Positions 52,981-62,084 are shown, counted from the first letter of the stretch. The stretch: 64,000 nt of DNA from Clostridium sp. K4410.MGS-306 (GCA_000980375.1 LARD01000022.1:21744-85743), one strand, 5' to 3'. A program made the numbers and translations. Notes: a model not told the origin generated them from the letters alone.

Positions 52981-53514
52981 ATGGAAAAAATTCTTTTACA
53001 TGCCTGCTGTGCAGTATGTATGGCTTATCCCATAGAAGTTTTAAAAGAAAACTACGAACCCGTAGTTTTCTTTTGCAATCCTAATATTTATCCCGAAGAG
53101 GAATATTTGCGAAGACGGGATGAACTTATAAAATACTGCGAAGAAAAGGGTTTTGAATATATAATTGATAACTATGAACCGGAAAAGTGGTATGCTTTTG
53201 TACAGGGGTATGAAAAAGAATCGGAAAAAGGCTTGCGCTGCAATAAGTGTTTTGAGTATAGATTAAATAAAACAGCACAAAAAGCAAAAGAACTTGGTAT
53301 CAATTTTTTTACAACAACATTGAGTGTTAGCCCGCATAAAGTTTCAAAAAATATTTTTGAACAAGGCAAAAATGCAGCAAAAGCGTATGGTGTTGAATTT
53401 GTAGAAAAAGATTTTAAAAAACAAAACGGTTTTTTAAAAACAATGGAAATTGCTAAAAAGAATAACTTCTATCGTCAACAATACTGCGGATGCGAGTTTA
53501 GCATAAGAAAATAA
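52981..53514 (+). CDS. queH: Epoxyqueuosine reductase QueH
   Basis: A 177-residue protein with the complete QueH (DUF208) cysteine pattern: HACCAVC (CC motif), CNKCFEYRL (CxxC) and YCGCEF. QueH reduces epoxyqueuosine to queuosine in tRNA and binds an Fe-S cluster together with an iron. It lies six bases after the VKOR fusion, the last gene of the operon. The coincidence with an envelope operon seems fortuitous. Confidence 0.93.
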   Translation: MEKILLHACCAVCMAYPIEVLKENYEPVVFFCNPNIYPEEEYLRRRDELIKYCEEKGFEYIIDNYEPEKWYAFVQGYEKESEKGLRCNKCFEYRLNKTAQKAKELGINFFTTTLSVSPHKVSKNIFEQGKNAAKAYGVEFVEKDFKKQNGFLKTMEIAKKNNFYRQQYCGCEFSIRK

Positions 53515-53515
53515 A

Positions 53516-53830
53516 CTATTTTGTATTGCATTTTTTGTTAATTAACGCAGCACTGCCAAGACCCAAAATAGCACCAATGATTGAATTTATGATTTTTTGT
53601 TTTTTGTTTGGTATTTTAATTAGAAATGTTGATATGCTTCGAGGTGTTTTTTTATGAATAAAGCCATCTTTATCAATAGTTATATTGACATTGTGATTTT
53701 TGACAGCCTCAGAACGGTATTTTGTTGTTTTATCTTTCACCGGCACGGCCAACCCCGCCGCTGCTCCGGCAAGAGGTAATGCTGTATACATTGCATATTT
53801 TGTATAGCTGCTTTTATTTATTGTATCCAT
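53516..53830 (-). CDS. Small membrane protein, unknown
   Basis: I do not recognise this 104-residue protein. It has two hydrophobic segments, about 13-31 (Ala/Gly-rich) and 79-97 (IINSIIGAILGLGSAALIN), with a basic linker between them. AAGGAAAAAG precedes the ATG. It is convergent with queH and shares no clear motif with neighbours. A cell-envelope location is the only inference I make. Confidence 0.6.
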   Translation of the reverse strand: MDTINKSSYTKYAMYTALPLAGAAAGLAVPVKDKTTKYRSEAVKNHNVNITIDKDGFIHKKTPRSISTFLIKIPNKKQKIINSIIGAILGLGSAALINKKCNTK

Positions 53831-54002
53831 AATTTCTTTTTCCTTTATTCATATAAAGTATAAATCATGAAAAATATAAATTTGCTATTTTTCTTTCATA
53901 TTGTTACATTATAATTTTGCAGTGATATCCTGTAAATATAAAATGCCCGTATAATATGCTATAATTTTAAATACAGTGAGACAAACGGAGCCAATTTAAT
54001 AT

Positions 54003-54995
54003 ATGCCAAATTATGCGATAGGAATTGACTTAGGCGGAACTAAGATTTTAACAGGACTTGTTAATAAAGGTAACGGTGAAGTACTTTATTCAATAAAACA
54101 AAAAACAGGCAAGGAAAAAGATGCGGAAACTATTGTTGAAAAGTTAAAACTTTCCATAAAAGAGCTTTTAGAAACTTCTCATTTTGATATTGCGCAGATA
54201 GATTCTATTGGAATAGGTGCACCCGGTCAGGTGGACAGAGATAAGGGAATACTGGTTTCTGCTCCTAACCTGAATTGCGAAAATTTAAACCTCAAAGCCA
54301 TAATGGAACGAGAATTTTACATACCGACTTTTATTGGCAATGACGTAGAAATAGCAACTCTTGGAGAAATGAAATTTGGCGCCGGTAAAGATTATAATGA
54401 TTTTGTCTGTATTTTTGTCGGTACCGGTATAGGCTCCGGTATCGCGTGCGATGGAAAAGTGCGTCACGGCGCTACAGGCACAGCAGGTGAAATTGGCCAT
54501 ATTATTGTTGATGCCGGAGGCCGTCCATGTGGATGCGGTGCCAACGGCTGCCTTGAGGCATATGCTTCACGTACTGCTATTGAGGCCAGAATTATGGGTG
54601 CGCTAAAAAAAGGACGTCCCTCTGTGATAACGGAATTTATGCGTGATGACAAAGCTATTAGCTCCAAAATGATTAGAAAAGCACTTGAACATAAGGATGA
54701 GCTTATTACGCAGATTCTGTTTGAGGCATCTGATTACTTGTCTAACGGACTTGCAACAATTATAAATTTTTATAATCCCGAACTTATAGTTATGGGCGGT
54801 GGTCTGATAGATGCCGTGGACGAATTTTATGAACGTACAATAACAAAAGCAAAGGCTAAAGCTTTGCCCATCCCAGCATCAAAAATTCAGTTTAAGAAAG
54901 CCAAACTCGGTGATTTCTCCGGTGTTGTAGGAGCTTGTTTTTTACAGGATTCTCAAAAAACAAGAACACCTGAAAAATCAGGTGCTCTTAATTAA
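54003..54995 (+). CDS. ROK-family glucokinase-like sugar kinase
   Basis: A 330-residue ROK kinase. The phosphate-1 motif is IGIDLGGTKI, the catalytic loop is IGNDVEIATLGE, and the zinc site is in CGCGANGCLEAYAS (C-x-C-x4-C type with an upstream His in GEIGHIIV). This combination is typical for ROK glucokinases, which make glucose-6-phosphate for the isomerase and glycogen genes in the window. It has an extended -10 TGCTATAAT at about 53958-53966 and a CGGAG site before the ATG at 54003. Confidence 0.92.
   Translation: MPNYAIGIDLGGTKILTGLVNKGNGEVLYSIKQKTGKEKDAETIVEKLKLSIKELLETSHFDIAQIDSIGIGAPGQVDRDKGILVSAPNLNCENLNLKAIMEREFYIPTFIGNDVEIATLGEMKFGAGKDYNDFVCIFVGTGIGSGIACDGKVRHGATGTAGEIGHIIVDAGGRPCGCGANGCLEAYASRTAIEARIMGALKKGRPSVITEFMRDDKAISSKMIRKALEHKDELITQILFEASDYLSNGLATIINFYNPELIVMGGGLIDAVDEFYERTITKAKAKALPIPASKIQFKKAKLGDFSGVVGACFLQDSQKTRTPEKSGALN
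54959..54990 (+). terminator. Terminator hairpin overlapping the ROK gene end
   Basis: AACACCTGA and TCAGGTGCT form a stem inside the last codons of the ROK kinase gene, with T-rich sequence after it. The convergent gene ends at 55006, so it may serve both strands. Confidence 0.6.
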
Positions 54996-55005
54996 TTATT
55001 TTATA

Positions 55006-56412
55006 TTAAGCTGTTTTTTGACTGTTTTTTATTTTATCCATTTCTGTATTGTATGTATTAAATCCTGAAGACAATGAATTTAAACCGTCTGTAGCTGTTT
55101 TCACAGCGGCTTGAGTATCACCCTGTGTTGCTGAAGCTACGGCTGATGTGGTTGTGCCTGTAGCTGTTGCAATTCCACCGCCTGCTACTAATTTTGCTCC
55201 AAGTGCTTTATCACCCCATACGAGCATTGCACCGCCAACAGCTGTTGCTACTCCGCCTGTTAAGCTGGTTGTTTGGCCAACTGTCTGAGCTGCTTTTGCT
55301 GCATTTGTGTTTGAAGCATTGCTTGATTTCTTAGCATTTGTTTGTGAGATAGAACTTGTTAAGAATGATTTATATGAATTAGCTGTTTTCAAGCTCGAGG
55401 AAGTAAATGCGTTTATACTTGAATTATTAGAACTTATTGTTGAATTCTTTTCACCTAATTGAGCAAGTTTTTCATTGATTTTGTCTGCATTTTTTCCTTT
55501 TGCCGAAACCAGAGAAGATCCAAAAGCATTGAGTGAACCGCCTGCTGCATTTGATGCGGATTTGCCTGCGGATTGTTGAGCTTGTTGACCTTTTCCGGCC
55601 TGAGCATTTTGTGTCTGTCCTGAATGTTGTGCTGCTACTGCTGTTGTTGATGTTGGTGCTGCACTTTGTTGGCCCGGAGTCGGTAATGAATTCATTGCAA
55701 AAACATTATTGCCTCCACCTGCTGCGTCGCTGCCTGCTGCAACATTTGTTGACATGCCTGAATTTGCGCCGTCTCCGTTATCAGCTGATACCATAACAGC
55801 TGCTTCAGAACCTGCATTTCCACCGGCTTGAGGCATTGCTACCGGTTGAGCTTCCGGGGCTTCTTGCGGAGTATAGTCTTGGCCGTCTTCTGCCATAAGC
55901 TCTGCGATTTCATCATTTAAAGAATCAACATCGTCTTTCAATGTATCGTTTTCTGCTTTAAGAGCATCTTGCTGCTGGGTATTCTGGTTGACTTTTTGCT
56001 GCATTTTTTTAGACTCGGTCTTTTCTTTTTTTACAGCATTTTGTATTGATTGTTGGTCATCTGAAGCAGCCTTTGAGTAATCTTCGCAATCAGACTTTTT
56101 AGATTTTGCTTTGGTTGTTGCTGCTCCTGTTGCATCTAAAAGACTGGAAGCTTCTTCTTCTTCTTTATTTTTTTCGATGGGTGCAACTGTGCTTCTTTGA
56201 AAACCGTCATAGTTTTTGAAAACACCATCAGTAGTGGCCATTGAACCGCCATTTGATGCTTGCAAGACATTGGTTTGCTGCAGATTTTCTTTTTCTTTGG
56301 CTTCACGGGTTTCCTGGGTGCTTTGCTTTTGCTCAACACCATCTTGGCCTTGTACACCTTGTTTTTTCTTTAATAAATCTGTTGAAGTAATACTGAATGG
56401 ATTACCGCCCAT
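55006..56412 (-). CDS. Low-complexity Ala/Ser/Gln-rich protein, possibly secreted
   Basis: A 468-residue protein I do not recognise. I start at the ATG at 56412 (MGGNPFSITST...); the longer open frame adds a Cys- and aromatic-rich piece unlike the rest. Residues 1-130 are polar, 120-195 form a coiled coil (QQQDALKAENDTLKDDVDSL), 200-340 are Gln/Ala/Gly/Ser-rich and disordered, and the C-terminal 130 residues hold two Gly/Ala-rich hydrophobic stretches (TGGVATAVGGAMLVWG and KLVAGGGIATATG). This pattern recalls secretion-system translocators or surface fibre proteins, but there is no sequence match I can name. Single gene, convergent with the ROK gene, downstream of MsbA. Confidence 0.6.
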   Translation of the reverse strand: MGGNPFSITSTDLLKKKQGVQGQDGVEQKQSTQETREAKEKENLQQTNVLQASNGGSMATTDGVFKNYDGFQRSTVAPIEKNKEEEEASSLLDATGAATTKAKSKKSDCEDYSKAASDDQQSIQNAVKKEKTESKKMQQKVNQNTQQQDALKAENDTLKDDVDSLNDEIAELMAEDGQDYTPQEAPEAQPVAMPQAGGNAGSEAAVMVSADNGDGANSGMSTNVAAGSDAAGGGNNVFAMNSLPTPGQQSAAPTSTTAVAAQHSGQTQNAQAGKGQQAQQSAGKSASNAAGGSLNAFGSSLVSAKGKNADKINEKLAQLGEKNSTISSNNSSINAFTSSSLKTANSYKSFLTSSISQTNAKKSSNASNTNAAKAAQTVGQTTSLTGGVATAVGGAMLVWGDKALGAKLVAGGGIATATGTTTSAVASATQGDTQAAVKTATDGLNSLSSGFNTYNTEMDKIKNSQKTA

Positions 56413-56514
56413 AACGCACACCCTTGTTTCTTTTTTATTTACACATCTATATAAATAAAAACAAATGATATACGCAATATTCAAAAAGTATATAAAATGT
56501 TACAATTCTTAATG

Positions 56515-58302
56515 TTACTCAGCAAGTGCTGCATCTTTTGATGCAAACTGCATTTCGTACAAGCGTTTGTAAAATCCGTTATCTCTGCATAAGAGTTCAT
56601 CATGAGAACCCAGCTCTACAAGCTCTCCTTCATTAATCACTGCAATTTTATCTGCATTTTTAATAGTTGAAAGTCTGTGCGCAATGACAAAAACCGTTTT
56701 GTTTTGCATAAGATTATCCAGAGCTTTTTGTACAATTGCTTCTGACTTGTTGTCCAGTGCGGATGTTGCCTCGTCAAGGATTACTATCGGAGAGTCTTTG
56801 AGCATTGCTCTTGCTATTGCCACACGTTGTCTCTGGCCACCGGAGAGCGTTGTGCCTCTTTCTCCTATTTCTGTATCAATGCCTTCCGGCATTTCGCTTA
56901 AAAATTCATCAAGATGTGCTGCTTTTACAACACGTTCTATGTCTTCATCAGTTGCTTTGAAATTGCCCATAAGAAGATTTTCTTTAATTGTGCCGGAAAA
57001 CAGGAAGTTATCCTGGAAAACTACTGATATATGCTGTCTAAGTGAGCTGATTTTTATATTTCTTATATCTGTATTATCTATTTTTATTGCACCTGATGTT
57101 ACATCATAAAAGCGTGGAATAAGGTTTGCAATGGTGGTTTTTCCGCCTCCGGAATTCCCTACAATCGCAACTGTTTCTCCAACACGTGCAGATAAGTTTA
57201 TATTTTTTAATACAGGTGTATCCTTAACATATTCAAAACATACGTTCTCTAAAGAAACACCTTCTTTAACCTGTGAAATTTCAACGGAATTTTCATTATC
57301 TTTGATTTCCGGTTCTATATCAAAGAGCTCCAGGGTTCTGCAAAGTGAAACGAAAATTGTTTGAATATTTGTCAGAGTATTGCCCAGTGTTTTTACAGGT
57401 TTGTATAGCAATAACAATGAAGTAACAAACGAAAGCAAGCTGCCGCTTGTCATTCTGCCGGAAAGTACAAGGTAAGTACCAAATGCCATTACAAAAGCTA
57501 TCCCTATAGATGCGATTGTATACATGATTGGTGACATCCAAGCAACTCTTTTTACAAGGGACATGTTTACATCAAAACCGTCTTTGATTTCTTGATGAAA
57601 TTTTTTATATTGATATTCTTCAAGGTTATAGGCTGAAACAATTTTATTGCCCTGTGTTGTTTCGTTAAAATCGGTCATTATATTGCCGCCGATTTTCATT
57701 GTTTTGTTAGAGGCTGATTTGATTCTTTTTCTAATCAATGCTGCAGGCAAAAACGCAACGCAAAGTACCACAACACCTACTAATGCCAATTCCCACGAGT
57801 TGTATAGCATAACACCAATCAAAGCAAGTGCACCTATGCCGGAGCTCATAAGAGCCTTGATATTGTCCAATATCCCTTTTGATGCTGTTTCCGGGTCAGA
57901 AAGATACCTTGTCAAAATAATACCCGATGAGTTGTCATCATAAAATTTTGCATCCATTTGAACAAGCTTTTTAAATAATCCCAGCTTTACATCGTTTGTA
58001 ACTTTTTGGCCTGTCCAGTTTGTGAGGTAATCATTAAGATATCTTAAAACGCCCTGTAAAGCGGCAAATGCTACAATTCCAAAAGGAATGATGCAGGCAA
58101 GAAGCATATTTTTTTTGATTAAAACTTCGTCCATATAAGGTTTAAGTGCATAAGCAATGACACCATCCAGTGCGCCTACAGGCAATGCTATCAAAAATCC
58201 CAAAACAATTCTAAACATGTATGGTTTGATGTATTTATACATTCTTTTGGTCAAATATGCATAATCAAAAGAATTCTGTGCCGAGGTGTCTTTTAACTTC
58301 AT
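56515..58302 (-). CDS. ABC exporter, MsbA-like lipid flippase
   Basis: A 595-residue half-transporter: six membrane helices (about 30-310) fused to an ATPase with GNSGGGKTT (Walker A), LSGGQRQRVAIARAM (signature), VILDEATSALD (Walker B) and IAHRLST (H-loop). Length and arrangement match MsbA, which flips lipid A-core. A multidrug role cannot be ruled out. It is a single gene, divergent from mutS2 (86-base gap). The ATG at 58302 is followed by a polar N-terminus of about 20 residues. Confidence 0.88.
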   Translation of the reverse strand: MKLKDTSAQNSFDYAYLTKRMYKYIKPYMFRIVLGFLIALPVGALDGVIAYALKPYMDEVLIKKNMLLACIIPFGIVAFAALQGVLRYLNDYLTNWTGQKVTNDVKLGLFKKLVQMDAKFYDDNSSGIILTRYLSDPETASKGILDNIKALMSSGIGALALIGVMLYNSWELALVGVVVLCVAFLPAALIRKRIKSASNKTMKIGGNIMTDFNETTQGNKIVSAYNLEEYQYKKFHQEIKDGFDVNMSLVKRVAWMSPIMYTIASIGIAFVMAFGTYLVLSGRMTSGSLLSFVTSLLLLYKPVKTLGNTLTNIQTIFVSLCRTLELFDIEPEIKDNENSVEISQVKEGVSLENVCFEYVKDTPVLKNINLSARVGETVAIVGNSGGGKTTIANLIPRFYDVTSGAIKIDNTDIRNIKISSLRQHISVVFQDNFLFSGTIKENLLMGNFKATDEDIERVVKAAHLDEFLSEMPEGIDTEIGERGTTLSGGQRQRVAIARAMLKDSPIVILDEATSALDNKSEAIVQKALDNLMQNKTVFVIAHRLSTIKNADKIAVINEGELVELGSHDELLCRDNGFYKRLYEMQFASKDAALAE

Positions 58303-58373
58303 ATACTTCTATCCTTATAAATTCCGATACTCTCTTTTAAAATAATATCGTAAACAACAAAAGTAATCCACCA

Positions 58374-58382
58374 TGATATAAT
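58374..58382 (+). promoter_or_regulatory. Extended -10 promoter of mutS2
   Basis: TGATATAAT is a perfect extended -10 element (TGn plus TATAAT). The GTG start at 58389 is six bases after it, so the transcript should begin at the start codon. No -35 box is evident, consistent with extended -10 promoters. Confidence 0.55.
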
Positions 58383-58388
58383 TGTGCT

Positions 58389-60758
58389 GTGAATAAAACG
58401 TTAAAAACAATTGAATTTGATAAGGTATTGGAAATTTTAAGCGGGTTTGCTGTTAGCAAACTCGGAAAAAAACGGTGTCTTGAGGTTTTGCCTCTTGTTG
58501 ATTCGGATGAAATAAAATTGGCACAGACCCTTACTACACAAGCTCAAAATGCATACAGGCTTAGTGCTTCCTCAATACCCGTGTCAGGGCTTGAGGATAT
58601 CACTGATGCTTTGAGTCTTTTAAAAAATAAAATTGCGTTGTGTGTTGAAGATGTAAAAAATATTTACGGCATTTTATGCGATGCTCGCAAGTTTTCGTCA
58701 TTTTTACATAAATATGCTGAAAACGAGGATAAACTTTTTGATTTTACTCACAAATTGTTTGTTTTAACGGATATTGAGCAAAAAATACAGGATATATTTG
58801 ATGCAGGTTTTAATGTCAAAGAGTCTGCTTCATTGGAATTAAAATCACTTTTTCAGGCTCAAAGAGACACAAATGAAAATTTGAAACATACAATTTCAGA
58901 TTTGATGAAAAATTCTGCATTTACCTCTTATCTTCAAGACAATGTTTATACCTTACGCGACAACCGTATTGTTTTTCAGGTCAAGGCTGAATCTAAAAAC
59001 AAAATTCAAGGTATTGTGCACGACATATCTCAATCAGGCCAAACTTATTTTATTGAGCCAAAGCAAGTTGTCGGGCTAAATAATAAATTACGAGAATTGG
59101 AAATTTCTATCGAATCTGAAATCCAAAAGATAATAAAAGAGTTGTCATCAGAAATAGCACAATATTACGAAGAGATAAAATCTTCATTTGAGGCATTAAT
59201 AGAATTAGATTTTATTTTTGCAAAAGCAAAATACTCTACAGCCATAGATGCCTGTGAGCCCGAAATATTGGAAAAACCTGTTATTGAGCTAAAATCTATG
59301 AAAAATCCTGTTTTGTTGTCAATTTTAGATAAAGTTGTGGAAAATGATTTTTCTATAGGTGAGCCTTATAAATCTATTATTATAACAGGTTCAAATGCCG
59401 GAGGAAAAACTGTTGTGTTAAAAACAGTAGGTCTTTCTATTGCCATGAGCGCTGCAGGTTTACATATTCCTTGTTTCAGTGCCAGGGTTTATCCTTTTAA
59501 AAAGCTTTTTGCAGAAATCGGGGATGACCAAAATATTATTCAGAGTTTATCAACTTTTTCTTCCCATGTTAAAAATATAAAAGAAATTCTTGATAATGCG
59601 GACTCTGAAACATTTATTTTGATAGATGAAATAGCTGCCGGTACTGACCCCAAGGAGGGGGCCAGCCTTGCAAAAGCTATAATGGAAAAATTTATAGAAA
59701 AAGGTTCTCTTTCTCTTATTAGCACCCATTTTAACGAATTAAAATCACTGCCTTTTAACAATAAAAGTTTTCAAAATGCCTCTGTTGATTTTGATGTGGA
59801 AACGCTTAGCCCTACTTACAAGTTAAGGATAGGTGTTCCGGGTGCTTCCAACGCCTTTGCAATAGCCAAAAATTTTGGTATTGAGGAAGATATTATCAAC
59901 AAAGCAAAAGAAAACTATGAGTCTGAAATTACAGACGAATCTAAAATACTTGGCGAATTACAGGTCAAATATTCTGAACTGAATCGTCTGACAGAAGAAG
60001 CCAAAGCTCTTAAGGAATCTTCTGAGGCTAAGTATAAAGAATACAATGAGCTTTTTGAAAACCTTAATGCGCAAAAAAGAAAGACTCTGAAAGATTACAA
60101 ACGCCGGTATGAAGATAACTTGCAAGATGCAAAGGCTCAAATTAAAAAAGTGTTGGAAAATCTTAACCACCACAAAACCAAAGAAAATGCAGTTAACTCT
60201 TATAAAAAATTGTCGCAAAAAGGCTTTAAAGCAGCTCAAGCATTAGCTGATGAGTTTTCTAAAGTTGATATTAAATACACAGAGCTCAATAATGATGACA
60301 TAAAAATTGGTGCAAAGGCCATTATCAAAGGGCTTGATCAGGATGTAATAATCAATTCGCTGCCGGATAAAAAAGGAAATATTAAAATACTTGTTGGCCA
60401 GTTGCAATCAACTATCAAAGTAGAAAAGCTTGCAAAAAGTTTAAAACGCCAAAAAGATATTATCAAAAAGAAAATTAATCTTGGAAATTCAAAGTTTGTG
60501 ATAGAGCGTATAAATATGTCTCCCAAAATAGACCTTCGCGGCTACAGGGTCGACGAGGCTCTTGCAGAATTGGATGCTTTTCTGGATAAAGCCAGTATGG
60601 TAAATCTTTCTCCTATTGAAATTGTTCACGGACATGGTACAGGTCAGCTGCGCTCTGCAATACGCGATTATTTAAGCGATTCCCCATACGTTGCAAAGTA
60701 CCGGCAGGGAGAAGACACAGAAGGCGGCAATGGTGTGACAATTGTGGATATAAATTAG
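58389..60758 (+). CDS. mutS2: MutS2 family ATPase with Smr domain
   Basis: A 789-residue MutS2. Core helices (1-320) lead to the ATPase: ITGSNAGGKTV (Walker A), LIDEIAAGTDPKEGASL (Walker B with signature) and STHFNEL. A coiled-coil/KOW linker follows (about 520-700), and the C-terminal Smr domain is IDLRGYRVDEALAEL...EIVHGHGTGQLRSAIR. MutS2 acts in recombination control or in rescue of collided ribosomes; it is not mismatch repair MutS. GTG start with no ribosome site, probably leaderless. It overlaps the convergent XRE gene by four bases. Confidence 0.93.
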   Translation: MNKTLKTIEFDKVLEILSGFAVSKLGKKRCLEVLPLVDSDEIKLAQTLTTQAQNAYRLSASSIPVSGLEDITDALSLLKNKIALCVEDVKNIYGILCDARKFSSFLHKYAENEDKLFDFTHKLFVLTDIEQKIQDIFDAGFNVKESASLELKSLFQAQRDTNENLKHTISDLMKNSAFTSYLQDNVYTLRDNRIVFQVKAESKNKIQGIVHDISQSGQTYFIEPKQVVGLNNKLRELEISIESEIQKIIKELSSEIAQYYEEIKSSFEALIELDFIFAKAKYSTAIDACEPEILEKPVIELKSMKNPVLLSILDKVVENDFSIGEPYKSIIITGSNAGGKTVVLKTVGLSIAMSAAGLHIPCFSARVYPFKKLFAEIGDDQNIIQSLSTFSSHVKNIKEILDNADSETFILIDEIAAGTDPKEGASLAKAIMEKFIEKGSLSLISTHFNELKSLPFNNKSFQNASVDFDVETLSPTYKLRIGVPGASNAFAIAKNFGIEEDIINKAKENYESEITDESKILGELQVKYSELNRLTEEAKALKESSEAKYKEYNELFENLNAQKRKTLKDYKRRYEDNLQDAKAQIKKVLENLNHHKTKENAVNSYKKLSQKGFKAAQALADEFSKVDIKYTELNNDDIKIGAKAIIKGLDQDVIINSLPDKKGNIKILVGQLQSTIKVEKLAKSLKRQKDIIKKKINLGNSKFVIERINMSPKIDLRGYRVDEALAELDAFLDKASMVNLSPIEIVHGHGTGQLRSAIRDYLSDSPYVAKYRQGEDTEGGNGVTIVDIN

Positions 60759-61075
60759 TTTAAGTACCCTTTTACAATATTGTATATAGTTTGAATTTTA
60801 TCTTCATTTTTGTTTATTAAATCGAATAATTTTTCTTTTGTTATTTTCGGGTCAACAAATTCGTCATCAAAATCAAAGAGTTTTTTCGGTGTTACATTAA
60901 GTTCTTCTGCAATAGAAGATAATGTTTCTGCTGTTATAAAGTTGTTTCCTCTTTCTATCAATGAAAGAGAACGGCTGTTGATAGATATTTTTTCAGCAAG
61001 TTGTTCTTGAGTTAAATCAGCTTTTTCTCTGTAAAATTTAATTTTTTTGCCGAGAAGTTTTTTTATATTAGTCAT
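60755..61075 (-). CDS. XRE-family regulator
   Basis: A 106-residue regulator. Helix-turn-helix: KIKFYREKADLTQEQLAEKISINSRSLSLIERG (about 10-42). The C-terminal part has LFDFDDEF and a short helix. I start at the ATG at 61075 (MTNIKKLLGK); the longer frame would cross a perfect inverted repeat. It is related to the XRE protein at 62426-62758, which has the same FDFDD segment. It probably controls itself and the divergent acyltransferase. Confidence 0.8.
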   Translation of the reverse strand: MTNIKKLLGKKIKFYREKADLTQEQLAEKISINSRSLSLIERGNNFITAETLSSIAEELNVTPKKLFDFDDEFVDPKITKEKLFDLINKNEDKIQTIYNIVKGYLN

Positions 61076-61105
61076 ACTCAAAATACCTTTTATCATATTT
61101 TGAGT
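61076..61105. promoter_or_regulatory. 10-bp perfect inverted repeat at the XRE start
   Basis: ACTCAAAATA (61076-61085) and TATTTTGAGT (61096-61105) are perfect complements, 10 bases apart, directly upstream of the XRE start codon. It could be the regulator's operator, or an mRNA hairpin with the AAAAGG ribosome site in its loop. Confidence 0.55.
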
Positions 61106-61129
61106 TAAAATTACCCTCAGGTGAACAGT

Positions 61130-61160
61130 TTGACAGTATGAATTTTCCATGTTAAACATG
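61130..61160 (+). promoter_or_regulatory. Promoter of the acyltransferase gene with a palindrome at the -10
   Basis: A perfect -35 TTGACA lies at 61130-61135. The -10 (TAAACA, 3 of 6, 61153-61158) is poor and is overlapped by the palindrome CATGTT-A-AACATG (61148-61160). The ATG at 61165 has no ribosome site and falls where transcription should start. Confidence 0.4.
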
Positions 61161-61164
61161 TAGT

Positions 61165-61824
61165 ATGGGGTTTAAGTTTGGCCAGAAGATTATTGATATA
61201 TTACGTTTTAAATGGTATTTAACATACCTTAAACGTAAAAGATTAAAAAATATGAATTGGTTTACTCGATGCCAATTGATGCATAAACAATTAGGTCGAT
61301 ATTCACATATTGGAGATACGTCACAAATAATTGATATAAATACTGTTATCGGAAAGTTTTGCTCAATAGCTTCTTTTGTTAGTATAGGTACTGGTATGCA
61401 TCCTAAGGATTTTTTATCTTCCAGCCCATTTCAATATGCAATTATGGATGATGGAAAACCTGAAAATAATGGTTATATAGTAAAAATGCCTCCTAGTAAT
61501 CTTGTAGAATTTACAATTTCAAAACCATGTTTTATTGGAAATGATGTATGGATTGGTATGCATTCTGTAATTATGGACGGTATAACCATTGGTGATGGGG
61601 CTATTATTGGAGCAAACAGCACTATCACAAAAGATGTTCCTCCATATGCCATTGTTGTTGGAGCAAATAGAATAATCGGATATAGATTTTCGCCAGAAAT
61701 CATCAAGCAATTACTTGAGTTAAAATGGTGGGATCTGGACGAAAAATATCTTTATGATTTGCCATTTAATGATATTAATGAGTGCATTAAAAAATTAAAA
61801 GCAATAAGGGAAAGTCTAAAGTAG
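61165..61824 (+). CDS. Hexapeptide-repeat acyltransferase (CatB/CapG-like)
   Basis: A 219-residue left-handed beta-helix acyltransferase of the xenobiotic/polysaccharide type. Hexapeptide repeats are visible at IDINTVIGKFCSIASFVSIG and CFIGNDVWIGMHSVIMDGI, with the typical loop including GMHPKD (catalytic His of the CatB group). N- and C-terminal parts are helical. The neighbourhood (glycosyltransferase, regulators) favours O-acetylation of a polysaccharide over drug resistance. Divergent from the XRE gene. Confidence 0.85.
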   Translation: MGFKFGQKIIDILRFKWYLTYLKRKRLKNMNWFTRCQLMHKQLGRYSHIGDTSQIIDINTVIGKFCSIASFVSIGTGMHPKDFLSSSPFQYAIMDDGKPENNGYIVKMPPSNLVEFTISKPCFIGNDVWIGMHSVIMDGITIGDGAIIGANSTITKDVPPYAIVVGANRIIGYRFSPEIIKQLLELKWWDLDEKYLYDLPFNDINECIKKLKAIRESLK

Positions 61825-61863
61825 ATATAGCTACTGTTTCATTACTTTCCAATACAAAGTAGA

Positions 61864-61929
61864 TTATATAAGATCGTTTACGTTGAATTTTTTGTTTCTA
61901 TTTAAAAATTTAACTAATAAAGCTTTCAT
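61864..61929 (-). CDS. Possible 21-residue microprotein
   Basis: An ATG at 61929 with GAGAGAAATT before it opens a 21-codon frame, MKALLVKFLNRNKKFNVNDL-I. It could be a basic leader peptide or the stub of a lost gene. It lies in a 320-base gap (61825-62144) that otherwise holds only AT-rich DNA and the tRNA-Asn promoter. Confidence 0.25.
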   Translation of the reverse strand: MKALLVKFLNRNKKFNVNDLI

Positions 61930-62084
61930 AATTTCTCTCTTTATTTTTCTTACATATATATAAAGTATATATTATCAAAAAAGTTGCTTTTTTATGGAGC
62001 ATGTTGTTTAGATTTGTTAACAATAATGTAAAAACCTTTTAGGACGGGCTTTTTAAATTAATAAAAAAATATTAAAAAAAACTA

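Noticed and set aside
56413..56484. 24-residue N-terminal extension of the low-complexity protein
   Set aside because: The Cys- and aromatic-rich piece is unlike the rest, and the ATG at 56412 has a usable AAGGGTG site.
58389..60758. MutS mismatch repair protein
   Set aside because: The Smr domain and lack of the N-terminal mismatch-binding domain identify MutS2.
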